This document shows, piece after piece, positions 18,178 to 28,300 of a stretch of DNA of 48,382 bases (position 1 is its first letter; every line of letters begins with the position of its first letter). The DNA is from G020354785 sp965602045 (GTDB lineage Bacteria > Bacteroidota > Bacteroidia > Bacteroidales > UBA10428), in assembly GCA_965602045.1 (NCBI GenBank), contig CBFCXR010000002.1, positions 1 to 48,382 on the forward strand. The letters run 5' to 3'. The notes under the pieces were generated by a model. That model made no database searches. It saw only the letters and a program-made list of their open reading frames with translations, and was not told the DNA's origin. The translations under genes and the position numbers were made by a program.

Positions 18178-20253
18178 TTATTTACTCAATACTTTGAATT
18201 CAACCCTTCTATTCTGTGCTCTTCCGGCTTCCGTTTTATTTGGCGCAATGGGCTGACTGTAAGCATATCCTTTATATTCTAACCTGTTCTGAACAATACC
18301 TTTTTTAACAAGGTAAGTAACAACTGCTTTTGCTCTATCTTGAGATAGCCTGGTATTATATTTTAACGTACCCACATTGTCGGTATGTCCTGAAATTTCA
18401 ATTCGTAATGTCTCATTGTTTTGAAGGAGTTTTATTACGTTATTCAATTCAGCATATGATTCACGTTTGAGCGTTGATTTACCAAACTCAAAGAAGATAT
18501 TTTTAAGGATAACTTTTGCACCAACTTCAACTCTCTCGAGTTCAAAATTTCTAACAACAATTTCATCTTTGGATTCTTTTGATAAATCTATTGCATCAAG
18601 GTAAAGAAGATAACCTTTTGCTACAATTTCAACGCCATAAGATTTTGGAGAGGGCACTTTTGCCTTATAATTTCCTGATGCGTCAGATATAGCTGTAGCG
18701 ACAACTTGACTTATGTCAACGTCTATTAATTCAAGTTTAGCAATAATAGGCTTTTGATTTTCCGAATCAGTTATCATTCCTTTCATTATCAGTGATGTGT
18801 CAACTTCAAGCTTTAGTGGATCAATAAAGAATATATTATCCGGGGGTTTCTGTAAACCGGCAATTAATTTTTCTTCACCACTTAAAATCATCTCCTTCTC
18901 TGCGCCAAGATAGATAACTTTGTATATATCTTTTCCTCCGATGCCTCTTTCGCGGATTGTGGAATAATATCCTGTTTTGCCTTCCGCAGTTAACACGAAG
19001 AAAACATCATCATCAGGCGTATTTATAGGATAGCCTACATTTTCAGGCTTGGACCACAAGCCCGTTTCACTAATGGTTGTTGTGAAAATATCATAACCTC
19101 CCATTGTTTTGTGTCCTTTTGAGCTAAAGAACAAAGTGCTGTCATTTGGAGAAATACTTATAGCAATCTCATTAAATGCCGTATTAATCATGGATCCAAG
19201 ATTTTCCGGATTACCCCATTTACCCTTATAATCTTTTTTTGAAACAAATATATCTGCTCCTCCCAAAGATGTTTTTTCATTTTCAGATATAAAAAACATT
19301 GTTTTTCCATTAGAAGTAAGACAGAGCGAGGTTTCGCGATATTTTGAATTTATTTTAGCTGAAAGTCTTTTTGGTGTTGTCCATTTGTCGGCCTGATAAA
19401 CGCTTTTATATATATCTCCTGAGTTTGATTTACCCAGATACGAATATATTTCTTTCTTGTCTGCAGACATGCCAACTGCTGCATTATTATCCTTATTTGT
19501 TTTCTTATTAATCTTTTTATCAAGGCGTTTCGCCGTTCCCCAGCCATCCAGTTTATTTATAGAATAATAAATATCTTCATAAAACTTATTGTCAGCAGGA
19601 TTTCTTTTACTTTTTTCCAGTTGCTTTCTTCGTGATGTAAAATACATTAACGATTCATCTCTGGAAATAACTGAGTTATAATCATCATAAACAGTATTGA
19701 TTTTTTTACCCAGGTTGTTTATAACAACTCTTGCAGGATTGCCTACAAGCTCTTTTCCATTTCTGCATTGCTGGATTAATTGAGCAATAAGGCCACTTTT
19801 AGTAACCAGTTCTTTTGGGTGAAGGTTATTTTTGTATTCTGTATATTCTAAAATAGCGTTATCAAAATCAAGAACCAGGTGATACGCCCTTCCTAACATA
19901 AATCTGATGTCAGAGGTGACATTTGGTTTAATCTTATATGCTTTTTTAAAGTATTTTATTGATTCAAATTTTTCATCAGTGAACAAATAACATACACCTA
20001 TCATATAACTTAACTCAGCGTTATTAGGATTATATCTGTATCCTTTCAGATATAATTTTCTTGCTTCTCTGTAAGTTCCCAAACCATCTTCGAAAAGCTT
20101 ATTGCCCATATTAACAGCTTTCCAGGATTCTTTAAAACCCGTATTTATTATTTTAAATTCACTTTTTCTAATCTTTGCTTTTTGCTGTGTTTTAACCGGT
20201 AAGCTAATAAGTAATATAAATGCAAATAGTACAGAAATTCTTAATATTTTCAT
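18178..20253 (-). CDS. OmpA-family envelope protein with TPR, PD40 propeller and CRD (PorE-like architecture)
   Basis: This 691-residue protein has a signal peptide (residues 1-22, ending before QQKAK), a TPR-like region (about 40-140), PD40/WD40-like beta-propeller repeats (about 185-450, with MYFTSRR, FFISE and LFFSSKGH), a carboxypeptidase regulatory-like domain (about 490-570) and a C-terminal OmpA peptidoglycan-binding domain (about 580-690, with FEFGKSTL, SGHTDNVG and AQNRRVEF). The same order is known for the T9SS component PorE, but PorE is a lipoprotein and no lipobox Cys is seen here. It is probably a periplasmic or outer-membrane anchor to peptidoglycan. The TPR gene lies 29 bp upstream and is likely co-transcribed. 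Confidence 0.88.
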   Translation of the reverse strand: MKILRISVLFAFILLISLPVKTQQKAKIRKSEFKIINTGFKESWKAVNMGNKLFEDGLGTYREARKLYLKGYRYNPNNAELSYMIGVCYLFTDEKFESIKYFKKAYKIKPNVTSDIRFMLGRAYHLVLDFDNAILEYTEYKNNLHPKELVTKSGLIAQLIQQCRNGKELVGNPARVVINNLGKKINTVYDDYNSVISRDESLMYFTSRRKQLEKSKRNPADNKFYEDIYYSINKLDGWGTAKRLDKKINKKTNKDNNAAVGMSADKKEIYSYLGKSNSGDIYKSVYQADKWTTPKRLSAKINSKYRETSLCLTSNGKTMFFISENEKTSLGGADIFVSKKDYKGKWGNPENLGSMINTAFNEIAISISPNDSTLFFSSKGHKTMGGYDIFTTTISETGLWSKPENVGYPINTPDDDVFFVLTAEGKTGYYSTIRERGIGGKDIYKVIYLGAEKEMILSGEEKLIAGLQKPPDNIFFIDPLKLEVDTSLIMKGMITDSENQKPIIAKLELIDVDISQVVATAISDASGNYKAKVPSPKSYGVEIVAKGYLLYLDAIDLSKESKDEIVVRNFELERVEVGAKVILKNIFFEFGKSTLKRESYAELNNVIKLLQNNETLRIEISGHTDNVGTLKYNTRLSQDRAKAVVTYLVKKGIVQNRLEYKGYAYSQPIAPNKTEAGRAQNRRVEFKVLSK

Positions 20254-20282
20254 CTGTTTAGTATTTATTTATGGTCAACCTG

Positions 20283-21335
20283 TTACTCACATTCTCCTAA
20301 ATAGCCTGATGCGTCCTCTATATTATAATTTTTAGCTGTTGCCCAGTCTGAACAGGCTCCTTCCAAATCACCCAACAATTCTTTTGCAAGGCCCCTGTTT
20401 AAATAGGCAATTCCATGCTCAGGATTTAGTTCAATTGCTTTATTATAATATTCGACAGCTTTTTCATATTCGCCCTGTTTTGAAGCTACGTTTCCCAAAT
20501 TACATATTGCCGGATAATAATCTTCCTTTATAGACAGGGTAATTTCAAAATCTTTAATAGCACCTTCCAGATCGCCTAATATATATTTAGCTCCTCCTCT
20601 GTTATTATAGGAGATATAAAAAGTCGAGTCAAGTTTGATTGCAGCAGTAAAATCATTTATTGCTCCTTCGAAATCCCCAACCATTTTTTTTGCTCCCCCC
20701 ATATTATTATAAGCTATTTTTAAGTTCGGATTATAGTTAACAGCTAACCGATAATCATATATTGCTCCCTGGTAGTCATTAATTATTCTTTTGGTGGTTC
20801 CTCTGTCATGATATGCTTTTGAATAATTAGGTTTCTTTTCAATTGCCAGTGAAAAATCAAAGATAGCCCCGTCATAGTCTTTCTTCAGAAGTTTAATTAA
20901 TCCCCTGTAATAATAAACATGTGCCTCTTGATAACCCAATTGAACAGCTTTATCAAAATCAGCAATATCCATATTTGTACTGTCAAAAATAAACGTGATA
21001 TAACCCCTGTTAAAATATGCTTCTCCATAATTCGATTTTAACTCAATTGCTTTATTAATGTCAGTAAGTGCTCCATATTCATCATTTAACTGGAATTTAG
21101 CCTTTCCCCGATGCAATATCGCCTCAACAAACTTTGGATTTATTTCCAGAGCTTTATCAAATTCAGTGATAGCCGCATAATAATCCTTATTTATAATTTT
21201 TTCTATCCCCTGGTTATAAGCTTTTTCTGAAGCTTTCCTCTTTTTGAAATTAATTAATCCTTCATCCAATTGCTGCGCAATAGAGATATTATATAAGGAA
21301 AATAAAATAAGAGTTGAAATTGCTGCATTTTTCAT
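20283..21335 (-). CDS. Secreted tetratricopeptide-repeat protein
   Basis: This 350-residue protein has a signal peptide (MKNAAISTLILFSLYNISIA, then QQ) followed by a nearly continuous array of about nine TPR units. Typical elements recur about every 34 residues, for example AITEFDKALEINPKFVEAI, AIYDYRLAVNYNP and AVEYYNKAIELNPEHGIAY. TPRs are protein-binding scaffolds, so no enzymatic role is expected. It ends 29 bp before the OmpA-type gene, which itself has a TPR region, suggesting the two act together in the periplasm. The partner is unknown. Confidence 0.9.
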   Translation of the reverse strand: MKNAAISTLILFSLYNISIAQQLDEGLINFKKRKASEKAYNQGIEKIINKDYYAAITEFDKALEINPKFVEAILHRGKAKFQLNDEYGALTDINKAIELKSNYGEAYFNRGYITFIFDSTNMDIADFDKAVQLGYQEAHVYYYRGLIKLLKKDYDGAIFDFSLAIEKKPNYSKAYHDRGTTKRIINDYQGAIYDYRLAVNYNPNLKIAYNNMGGAKKMVGDFEGAINDFTAAIKLDSTFYISYNNRGGAKYILGDLEGAIKDFEITLSIKEDYYPAICNLGNVASKQGEYEKAVEYYNKAIELNPEHGIAYLNRGLAKELLGDLEGACSDWATAKNYNIEDASGYLGECE

Positions 21336-21678
21336 TCGTGAAGAATTTTAAGATTTTAGGAACTAATAGCAAAACAAAAATTTATTAATAATCAGGCAAC
21401 CCAGTATAATATATTAAAAGAATACTAATAAATACAAAATTATATAAAGTATGCTCTTTTCTATTTAAAGTTATCTTTTTATTTCCACAATTTATTGTAA
21501 ATTATAGTGTATCTTTGAATTATAGCTAAAACATACAAACACAAAAATATACCTGCCAAAAAAATTTGTTAAAAAACATTGAATAATATTTTTATTAAAA
21601 ATATAAAAATTAATTTATATTTATTGGAAATTTAATAAATTCAATGCGTTATATTTGTCATTTAAGATTTTATGTAAG
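21336..21678. other. AT-rich divergent intergenic region
   Basis: This 343-bp region separates the minus-strand TPR gene from the plus-strand HPt gene. No coding sequence was recognised. Besides the promoter called at 21624-21657, another TAnnTTTG match (TATCTTTG, 21510-21517) lies about 160 bp upstream of the HPt gene but lacks a TTG at the proper distance. Confidence 0.4.
21624..21657 (+). promoter_or_regulatory. Candidate Bacteroidota-type promoter for the HPt-STAS pair
   Basis: TTG at 21624-21626 and TATATTTG at 21650-21657 are separated by 23 bp, the upper end of the spacing known for TTG/TAnnTTTG promoters. The -7 element ends 21 bp before the ATG at 21679, giving a leader of about 15 nt. 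The match includes all six fixed -7 bases, but the AT-rich background makes chance matches fairly common. Confidence 0.45.
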
Positions 21679-22032
21679 ATGAAAGTTGATCTATCCTATT
21701 TGCAGGAAATGTCTGGTGGAAATCAGGATTTAGTATTAGAAATGATTGACATTTTTAAAATTCAGGTAGAAGAATTTACAAATGAAATGGAGGGATATTT
21801 AAATGGTAAGGACTATAAATCTTTGGGACAGTTAGCCCATAAAGCCAAATCATCAATTTCAATAATGGGATTGAATGATTTGTCTGATGTTCTTAAATCT
21901 CTTGAGAATTTAGCAAAAGAAGGAAAACAAACGAAAAAATATCCGGAATTAATTGATAGATTTAAACTGGGTACAAAGGAAGCAATTAAAGAACTGGATG
22001 AAGTTTTACAAAATTTGGAATTATACTTTTAA
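21679..22032 (+). CDS. HPt (histidine phosphotransfer) domain protein
   Basis: This roughly 117-residue single-domain HPt protein carries the phosphorylatable His54 in LAHKAKSSISIMG. It would relay phosphate between a hybrid histidine kinase and a response regulator; neither is in the window. The frame could extend to a TTG at 21655, but the ATG at 21679 gives the typical domain start (MKVDLSYLQEMSGG), and the TTG overlaps the predicted -7 promoter element. A STAS gene follows after 12 bp, so the two are probably co-transcribed. Confidence 0.87.
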   Translation: MKVDLSYLQEMSGGNQDLVLEMIDIFKIQVEEFTNEMEGYLNGKDYKSLGQLAHKAKSSISIMGLNDLSDVLKSLENLAKEGKQTKKYPELIDRFKLGTKEAIKELDEVLQNLELYF

Positions 22033-22044
22033 ATTTGATAAATT

Positions 22045-22383
22045 ATGTTAAAAACTGAAAAAATTAATAATATAATTGTAGTTAAATTTAACAAATTAGA
22101 TAGATTTAATGCGTTAATAAGTGAACCCATAAAAGAAGATCTTAAGAGTTTTTTTAATAAACCTGATACCAGGCTAATATTAAACCTTGAAGGAATTAAA
22201 TTTATTGATAGCTCAGGATTCGGAGTCTTTTTATCAATATTAAAGACTGCAAACAACAACCACGGACAATTTAAGATTTGTAATATTACCGATGAAGTAA
22301 TGGAACTTTTCAAGCTTTTACAATTACATAATGTATTTGAGCTATACGATAAGCTTGATGAATGTCTGAAAAGTTTTTCATAG
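22045..22383 (+). CDS. STAS domain protein (anti-sigma factor antagonist type)
   Basis: This 112-residue single STAS-domain protein resembles SpoIIAA/RsbV. The phosphorylation loop reads KFIDSSGFGVFL, with the DSSG motif at 55-58. Such proteins bind an anti-sigma or kinase partner when unphosphorylated. It lies 12 bp after the HPt gene, linking a phosphorelay protein with a partner-switch protein in one transcript. It ends 20 bp before the convergent clpB stop, with no hairpin terminator visible. Confidence 0.88.
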   Translation: MLKTEKINNIIVVKFNKLDRFNALISEPIKEDLKSFFNKPDTRLILNLEGIKFIDSSGFGVFLSILKTANNNHGQFKICNITDEVMELFKLLQLHNVFELYDKLDECLKSFS

Positions 22384-22403
22384 TTTATTTTTTTACTTAT
22401 CTT

Positions 22404-25010
22404 TTATACCTCTCTGGTTTCTCCATTAACAAAGATTAGTTTATCTTCATTTTTATCTATTCGTACTAATTTACCATTATTGATATTACCTGCTAAAAGC
22501 TGTCTGGAAAGCTCATTAGTGATAGTTCGTTGCATTATTCTCTTTATTGGTCGTGCTCCGAATTGCGGATCATAACCTAACCTGGCAATCCATTTAACTG
22601 CCTCATCGGATATTTCAATCTTTATTTTGTTTTCTAACATTGCTGTAGCCAGGTTACTGAAATGCATTTCAACTATTTTTGTTATTTCCTCATAAGTTAA
22701 TGGTTTAAACATTATCAGTTCGTCAATTCTGTTAAAAAATTCCGGACTCATAGTTTTTTTAAGTAATCCAAAAACCTGGTTCCTGGTGTGTTCCAATATT
22801 TCATCTCTGTTTTTATTATTAATGTTTTGTAAGGATTCCTGAATTATATGCGAGCCAATATTTGAAGTCATTATAATAACCGTATTCTTAAAATTGACAT
22901 TTCTTCCTTTGTTATCAGTGAGCATGCCATCATCAAGAATCTGCAATAATATATTAAAAACATCCGGATGAGCTTTTTCGATTTCGTCAAAAAGGACTAC
23001 TGAATAAGGTTTTCTTCTGACAGCTTCTGTTAGCTGGCCGCCTTCGTCATAACCTACGTATCCGGGAGGTGCTCCTATCAGGCGTGATACTGAATGTCTT
23101 TCCTGGTATTCTGACATATCAATTCTTGTAATAAAATTTTCATCGTTAAACAAGAATTCCGCCAGGGCTTTTGCTAATTCAGTTTTTCCGACTCCTGTTG
23201 TTCCAAGAAACAGAAAAGAACCTATTGGTTTTTTTGCATCCTGCAGGCCTGCTCTGTTTCTTCTGATGGCATCTGATACTGCAGTAATTGCCTCATCCTG
23301 ACCTACTACTCTTTTATGTAATTCATTTTCGAGATTTAACAACTTGTTTTTTTCTTCCTGAAGCATTTTATTTACTGGAATTCCAGTCCATTTTGATACA
23401 ATCTCCGCAATATCTTCTGTGGACACTTCTTCTTTAATCAACATTTTTTCAGATTGTAATTCTTTCAACTTGTTTTTATATTCTTCAATCTTTGTCTCAG
23501 CTTCTTTGATTTTACCATAACGGATTTCGGCAACTCTTCCGTACTCACCAATCCTTTCAGCCTGGTTAGCTTCAAATTTTAAACTTTCAATAGTTGCTTT
23601 ATTTTGCTGAATATTATCAATGATTGCCTTTTCTGACTCCCATTTGGCTCTTAACTTATTTCTATCGTCATTAAGGTTTGCTATTTTTTTACTGAGTTTT
23701 TGATATTTTACATTGTCTCCTTCCATTTTAATTGCCTCTTTTTCAATTTCCAATTGTTGAATTTTGCGTTCAACATTATCTATATCCACGGGTAATGAGT
23801 TCATCTCCAATCTGAGTTTGGAAGCAGCTTCATCTATTAAATCAATAGCTTTATCGGGCAAAAACCGTTCTGTGATATATCGGCTTGATAACTCGACAGC
23901 CGATATAATGGCTTCATCTTTAATTCTAACTTTATGATGTGTTTCATATCTTTCTTTAAGACCTCTTAATATTGATATTGCACTTAATATATCAGGTTCA
24001 TCAACAATAATTATCTGAAACCGTCTTTCAAGAGCCTTATCTTTTTCAAAGTATTTTTGAAACTCGCCCAATGTAGTAGCTCCAATTGCTCTCAGGTCAC
24101 CTCTGGCAAGAGCCGGTTTCAGTATGTTAGCTGCATCCATGGCTCCTTCGGTTTTTCCTGCACCAACAATAGTGTGAATTTCATCTATAAATAGTATTAT
24201 TTCTCCATTTGATGTAACTACTTCCTTTACTACTGCTTTCAACCTTTCTTCAAATTCACCCTTGTATTTCGCACCTGCAATCAAGGCTCCCATATCAAGT
24301 GAAAATATTTGTTTACTCTTAAGGTTATCAGGTACATCGCCTGAAATTATCCGGAAGGCTAAACCTTCGGCTATTGCAGTTTTACCAACACCGGGTTCAC
24401 CAATTAGAACAGGATTGTTTTTAGTCCTTCTTGAAAGTATTTGTAATATTCTTCGAATTTCTTCATCTCTTCCAATAACCGGATCAAGTTTGCCGTTTTT
24501 TGCTTGTTCATTTAAATTGACTGCAAATCTATTTAACGAATTATAAGTATCTTCGGCGGTCGGACTATCTGCTTTTGAACCTTTCCTTAATTCTATGATT
24601 GCTGCTTTAAGTTCCTTTTCAGTAATACCATTATCTTTAATTAACTGAGATACATTATCTCCGGAAGATAAAATACCCAGTAAGATATGTTCTATTGATA
24701 TATACTGATCTCCAAATTCTTTTGCATAATCATTTGCTTTTTGAATTGACTTGTTAGCAATTGTTGAGATATATTGATCACCTCCGGAAATTTTCGGATA
24801 AGATTCTATTATTTTGTTTAAGACTTTTTCAAAATTCTCAACATTTACTCCTAATTTATTCAACAGGAAGGATGTTATATTTTCACTCTGGCTAATAATC
24901 CCTTTTAATATATGTCCGTTCTCAATGGCTTGATTATTATATCTTTGGGCAATTATAAAAGCATGTTGTATAACTTCATGTGATTTTATTGTAAAATTAT
25001 TTAAGTTCAT
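22404..25010 (-). CDS. clpB: ATP-dependent disaggregase ClpB
   Basis: This 868-residue Hsp100 chaperone works with DnaK to extract polypeptides from aggregates. It has a Clp N-domain (1-145), a first AAA module (Walker A GEPGVGKT at 204-211; LFIDEIHTIVGAG), the coiled-coil M domain (about 400-535) that marks ClpB rather than ClpA or ClpC, and a second AAA module (GTTGVGKT; VVLFDEIEKAHPD; PEFFNRIDELIMF). No IGF/IGL ClpP-binding loop was noticed. The length is normal. The 361-bp upstream region shows no CIRCE element, so the type of heat regulation is not visible. Confidence 0.97.
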   Translation of the reverse strand: MNLNNFTIKSHEVIQHAFIIAQRYNNQAIENGHILKGIISQSENITSFLLNKLGVNVENFEKVLNKIIESYPKISGGDQYISTIANKSIQKANDYAKEFGDQYISIEHILLGILSSGDNVSQLIKDNGITEKELKAAIIELRKGSKADSPTAEDTYNSLNRFAVNLNEQAKNGKLDPVIGRDEEIRRILQILSRRTKNNPVLIGEPGVGKTAIAEGLAFRIISGDVPDNLKSKQIFSLDMGALIAGAKYKGEFEERLKAVVKEVVTSNGEIILFIDEIHTIVGAGKTEGAMDAANILKPALARGDLRAIGATTLGEFQKYFEKDKALERRFQIIIVDEPDILSAISILRGLKERYETHHKVRIKDEAIISAVELSSRYITERFLPDKAIDLIDEAASKLRLEMNSLPVDIDNVERKIQQLEIEKEAIKMEGDNVKYQKLSKKIANLNDDRNKLRAKWESEKAIIDNIQQNKATIESLKFEANQAERIGEYGRVAEIRYGKIKEAETKIEEYKNKLKELQSEKMLIKEEVSTEDIAEIVSKWTGIPVNKMLQEEKNKLLNLENELHKRVVGQDEAITAVSDAIRRNRAGLQDAKKPIGSFLFLGTTGVGKTELAKALAEFLFNDENFITRIDMSEYQERHSVSRLIGAPPGYVGYDEGGQLTEAVRRKPYSVVLFDEIEKAHPDVFNILLQILDDGMLTDNKGRNVNFKNTVIIMTSNIGSHIIQESLQNINNKNRDEILEHTRNQVFGLLKKTMSPEFFNRIDELIMFKPLTYEEITKIVEMHFSNLATAMLENKIKIEISDEAVKWIARLGYDPQFGARPIKRIMQRTITNELSRQLLAGNINNGKLVRIDKNEDKLIFVNGETREV

Positions 25011-25371
25011 TTTGTTTATGTTTTTACTATTATTGACTAAAACACAGATATCAAATTTTCAACCAAAAACACCAGGTTTTATAATTATGCCAATATGGCT
25101 CATTAATTAATAGAATTGCGCCATAATGACACATGGCATAAAAAGGGGACAGCCCCCTTTTAAAAAAATTGATAATCAATTAATTATACTGCAAATGTTA
25201 AACTATAATATTTAATTTCAACATTTATTGCTTAATTAGAAGCAGTTTCCGTAACATATATTTAGTATTTTACGTAATAGCTTGATACCAAAAAAAACTA
25301 AAAAGTTCTTAACTTATATACAGAATATTATATCTTTATTAAATCTAACAAAGCTATTAAACTCATAAACG
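25011..25371. other. Divergent intergenic region with a GC-rich inverted repeat
   Basis: This 361-bp region lies between clpB (minus) and the ABC gene (plus). No gene was recognised. At 25141-25161 there is an inverted repeat, AAAAGGGG, loop ACAGC, CCCCTTTT, an isolated G/C block in AT-rich DNA. It lies upstream of both genes, so it is not positioned as a terminator; it could be a regulatory dyad or a remnant of a repeat element. A smaller dyad, GCCAATATGGC, occurs near 25090. Confidence 0.45.
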
Positions 25372-28300
25372 ATGAGTGAACAGATACTTAAGGCCCTAAT
25401 GGAACTATTTGCAATAATTGCGAGGCCTGAAAGTAATGCAAGTGATAGAAGAACGGTAGTACAGTCATTTCTTAAAAGACAGTTGAATCAAGAACTGGTA
25501 AAGGATTATATAGAGGTTTTTGATGAATATTATTCCAAGCATCAGACATTACATATACAAAGAGGTGCCAAGAGGATTGGCCCGGACTCTGTAAAAATTC
25601 TAAGAATATGTGACCAAATAAATAAGGAATTAACTCAGAAACAAAAGGTTATTGTTTTAGTACGACTTTTTGAATTTGTTAATTCCGATGATGATGAGAT
25701 TACTGATCAGGAGTTTGAATTTATATCAGCAGTAGCTGAGTCTTTTTATATTCAGGAAACAGAGCACAATAGAATTAAAGAATTTACTGTAAATTCTATT
25801 GACACAACAATCAGCAATAACAAGATTTTAATTATTGATAATCATCGTGATTATTCTAATCCGAATATTAAACACATTTGCTCCGAATTCCTTGAAGGGC
25901 AATTATGGGTGTTGAATGTAAGTACTGCGAACATGTACCTTTTGAAGTATATTGGCGAAAATGAGATGTATCTCAATGGCCAGTTACTGCAGGAAGAAAA
26001 GATACATGTTTTGTATACAGGTTCATCTATAAGAAACCACCATATTAAACCTATTTACTATAGTGATATTGTTAGTGCATATAACGATGAAAGGTTGAAA
26101 TCAAGGATAGTATTTAGCATTAATGACGTTAGCTATCAATTTAAAAACGGAAAATTCGGATTGAACAAACTAAGTTTTACTGAGGAATCAGGAAAACTGG
26201 TTGGTATTATGGGAGCAAGTGGTGCCGGAAAATCAACACTCCTGAATGTATTAAATGGTTCTGCAAAACCAACAACAGGAAAATTATTGATTAATGGAAT
26301 TAATATACACGATGAAAAAAACAAAGTTGAGGGTTTAATTGGACATGTTTCACAAGATGACTTATTAATTGAAGAACTAACAGTTTACCAGAACTTATAT
26401 TATAATGCCCGGCTTTGTTTTGATAATTATAAGGAGAGTGAAATTAAGGAAACTGTTAACAGGGTTTTACAAAATCTTGGTTTGTTCGAAATTAAGGATG
26501 TTCAGGTTGGAACACCTTTAAACAAAAAAATTAGCGGTGGTCAGAGAAAACGATTAAATATTGCACTTGAATTAATTCGCGAACCTGCTATACTCTTTCT
26601 TGATGAGCCAACATCCGGACTATCGTCAAGAGATTCGGAAAATATTATGGACTTGCTTAAAGAACTCACCTTAAAGGGCAAGCTTGTTTTTGTTGTTATT
26701 CACCAGCCATCTTCAGATATATTCAAAATGTTTGATCAGTTACTTATACTGGATTGTGGTGGCTTTTTGATATATAACGGTGATCCTATAGATTCCATAA
26801 TTTATTTTAAATCACGTGTGCACCATGCAAATTGGTCTGAAAGTGAATGTAATGAGTGTGGTAATGTTAATCCGGAACAGGTTTTTAATATTGTGGAGTC
26901 CCTGGTAGTTGACGAATATGGCAAACTGACTGATACGCGTAAGATATCACCAAAAGAATGGAATCAGCATTATCTGGAATATTCAAAAGGAAAGGAAAAG
27001 AAATTATCTGTCACAAAAGAAACGCCATCGATTTCTTTTAAAATACCCTATAAACTTAAGCAATTCTTTATATTTGCAACCCGCGATATAAGATCAAAAC
27101 TGGCGAACACACAGTATTTAATTATAACATTTTTAGAGGCACCTCTGTTAGCATTTATACTTTCTTTCATCATTAAGTACCGGGATATAAATGCTACTAA
27201 TGAGCTTGGATATACTTTTACGGGCAATAGTAATCTGCCTGTTTACATATTTATGTCTGTAATTGTTGCTATTTTCATGGGACTTACAGTTAGTGCTGAA
27301 GAAATAATTAAGGACAGGAAAATATTAAAAAGGGAAGCTTTTCTAAATTTAAGCTGGGCTAGCTATTTGTTTTCAAAGGTAGGAGTAATGTTTGTTATTT
27401 CAGCAATACAAGCATTAACTTTTGTATTGGTTGGAAATTATATAATGGAAATAAAAGGTATGTATTTTCATTACTGGATAATTTTGTTCAGTGCTTGGGC
27501 TGCCTCAAATATTATGGGATTAGTAATTTCTGATAGTTTTAAAACCGTTGTTACAATTTATATTTTAATTCCATTTCTTGTAATACCTCAAATAATTCTG
27601 AGTGGTATAATTGTGAAATTTGAAAAACTTAACCCCTCCATTTCATCACCGAGTGGAATTCCCATTTACGGGGAAATAATTACTGCCCGGTGGGGTTACG
27701 AAGCTTTGGCTGTTCATCAGTTTAAAGAGAATAAGTATCAGAAGCAATTTTATGATTTTAATAAAGAAATGAGTAAAGCTGAGTTCAAGAAGAATTATTG
27801 GGTGAAGAATCTTTTAAATAAAGTTGATTACATTGAAAAATATTATAAAAGTGCGGAAAATACAAAAAGAGTGAATAACAATATTCTTCTGTTAAGAAAT
27901 GAAATTGGAAAAGAATTGGAAAAAAATAAGATTATTGAATTTAAATATATTGATAGTTTGTATTATGATAGCTTGTCAGATTTAATAATAAATGAGGTAC
28001 GAAATTACTTAAATAATATAAATAGATTATACATAAAATATTATAACAAGATATGTGATAAGAGAGATATTGTTATTCGTAATCTGCAGAAAAGTCCGGA
28101 AGCTAAACAAGATTTTATTCAGCTTAAAAGAGAATATAATAATGACAGGTTAACGGAATTTGTTGAAAACAGTAATGACATTGTAAGAATAATCGAATAT
28201 AGAGGACATTTATATCAAAAAATAGATCCTGTTTATATGGATCCCGAACACAAATTTGTTAAGTCTCATTTTTATGCTGCGAGGAAAAATATATTTGGCA

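Noticed and set aside
21655..21678. TTG start adding eight residues to the HPt protein
   Set aside because: The extra residues do not fit the family and the TTG overlaps the predicted -7 promoter box.
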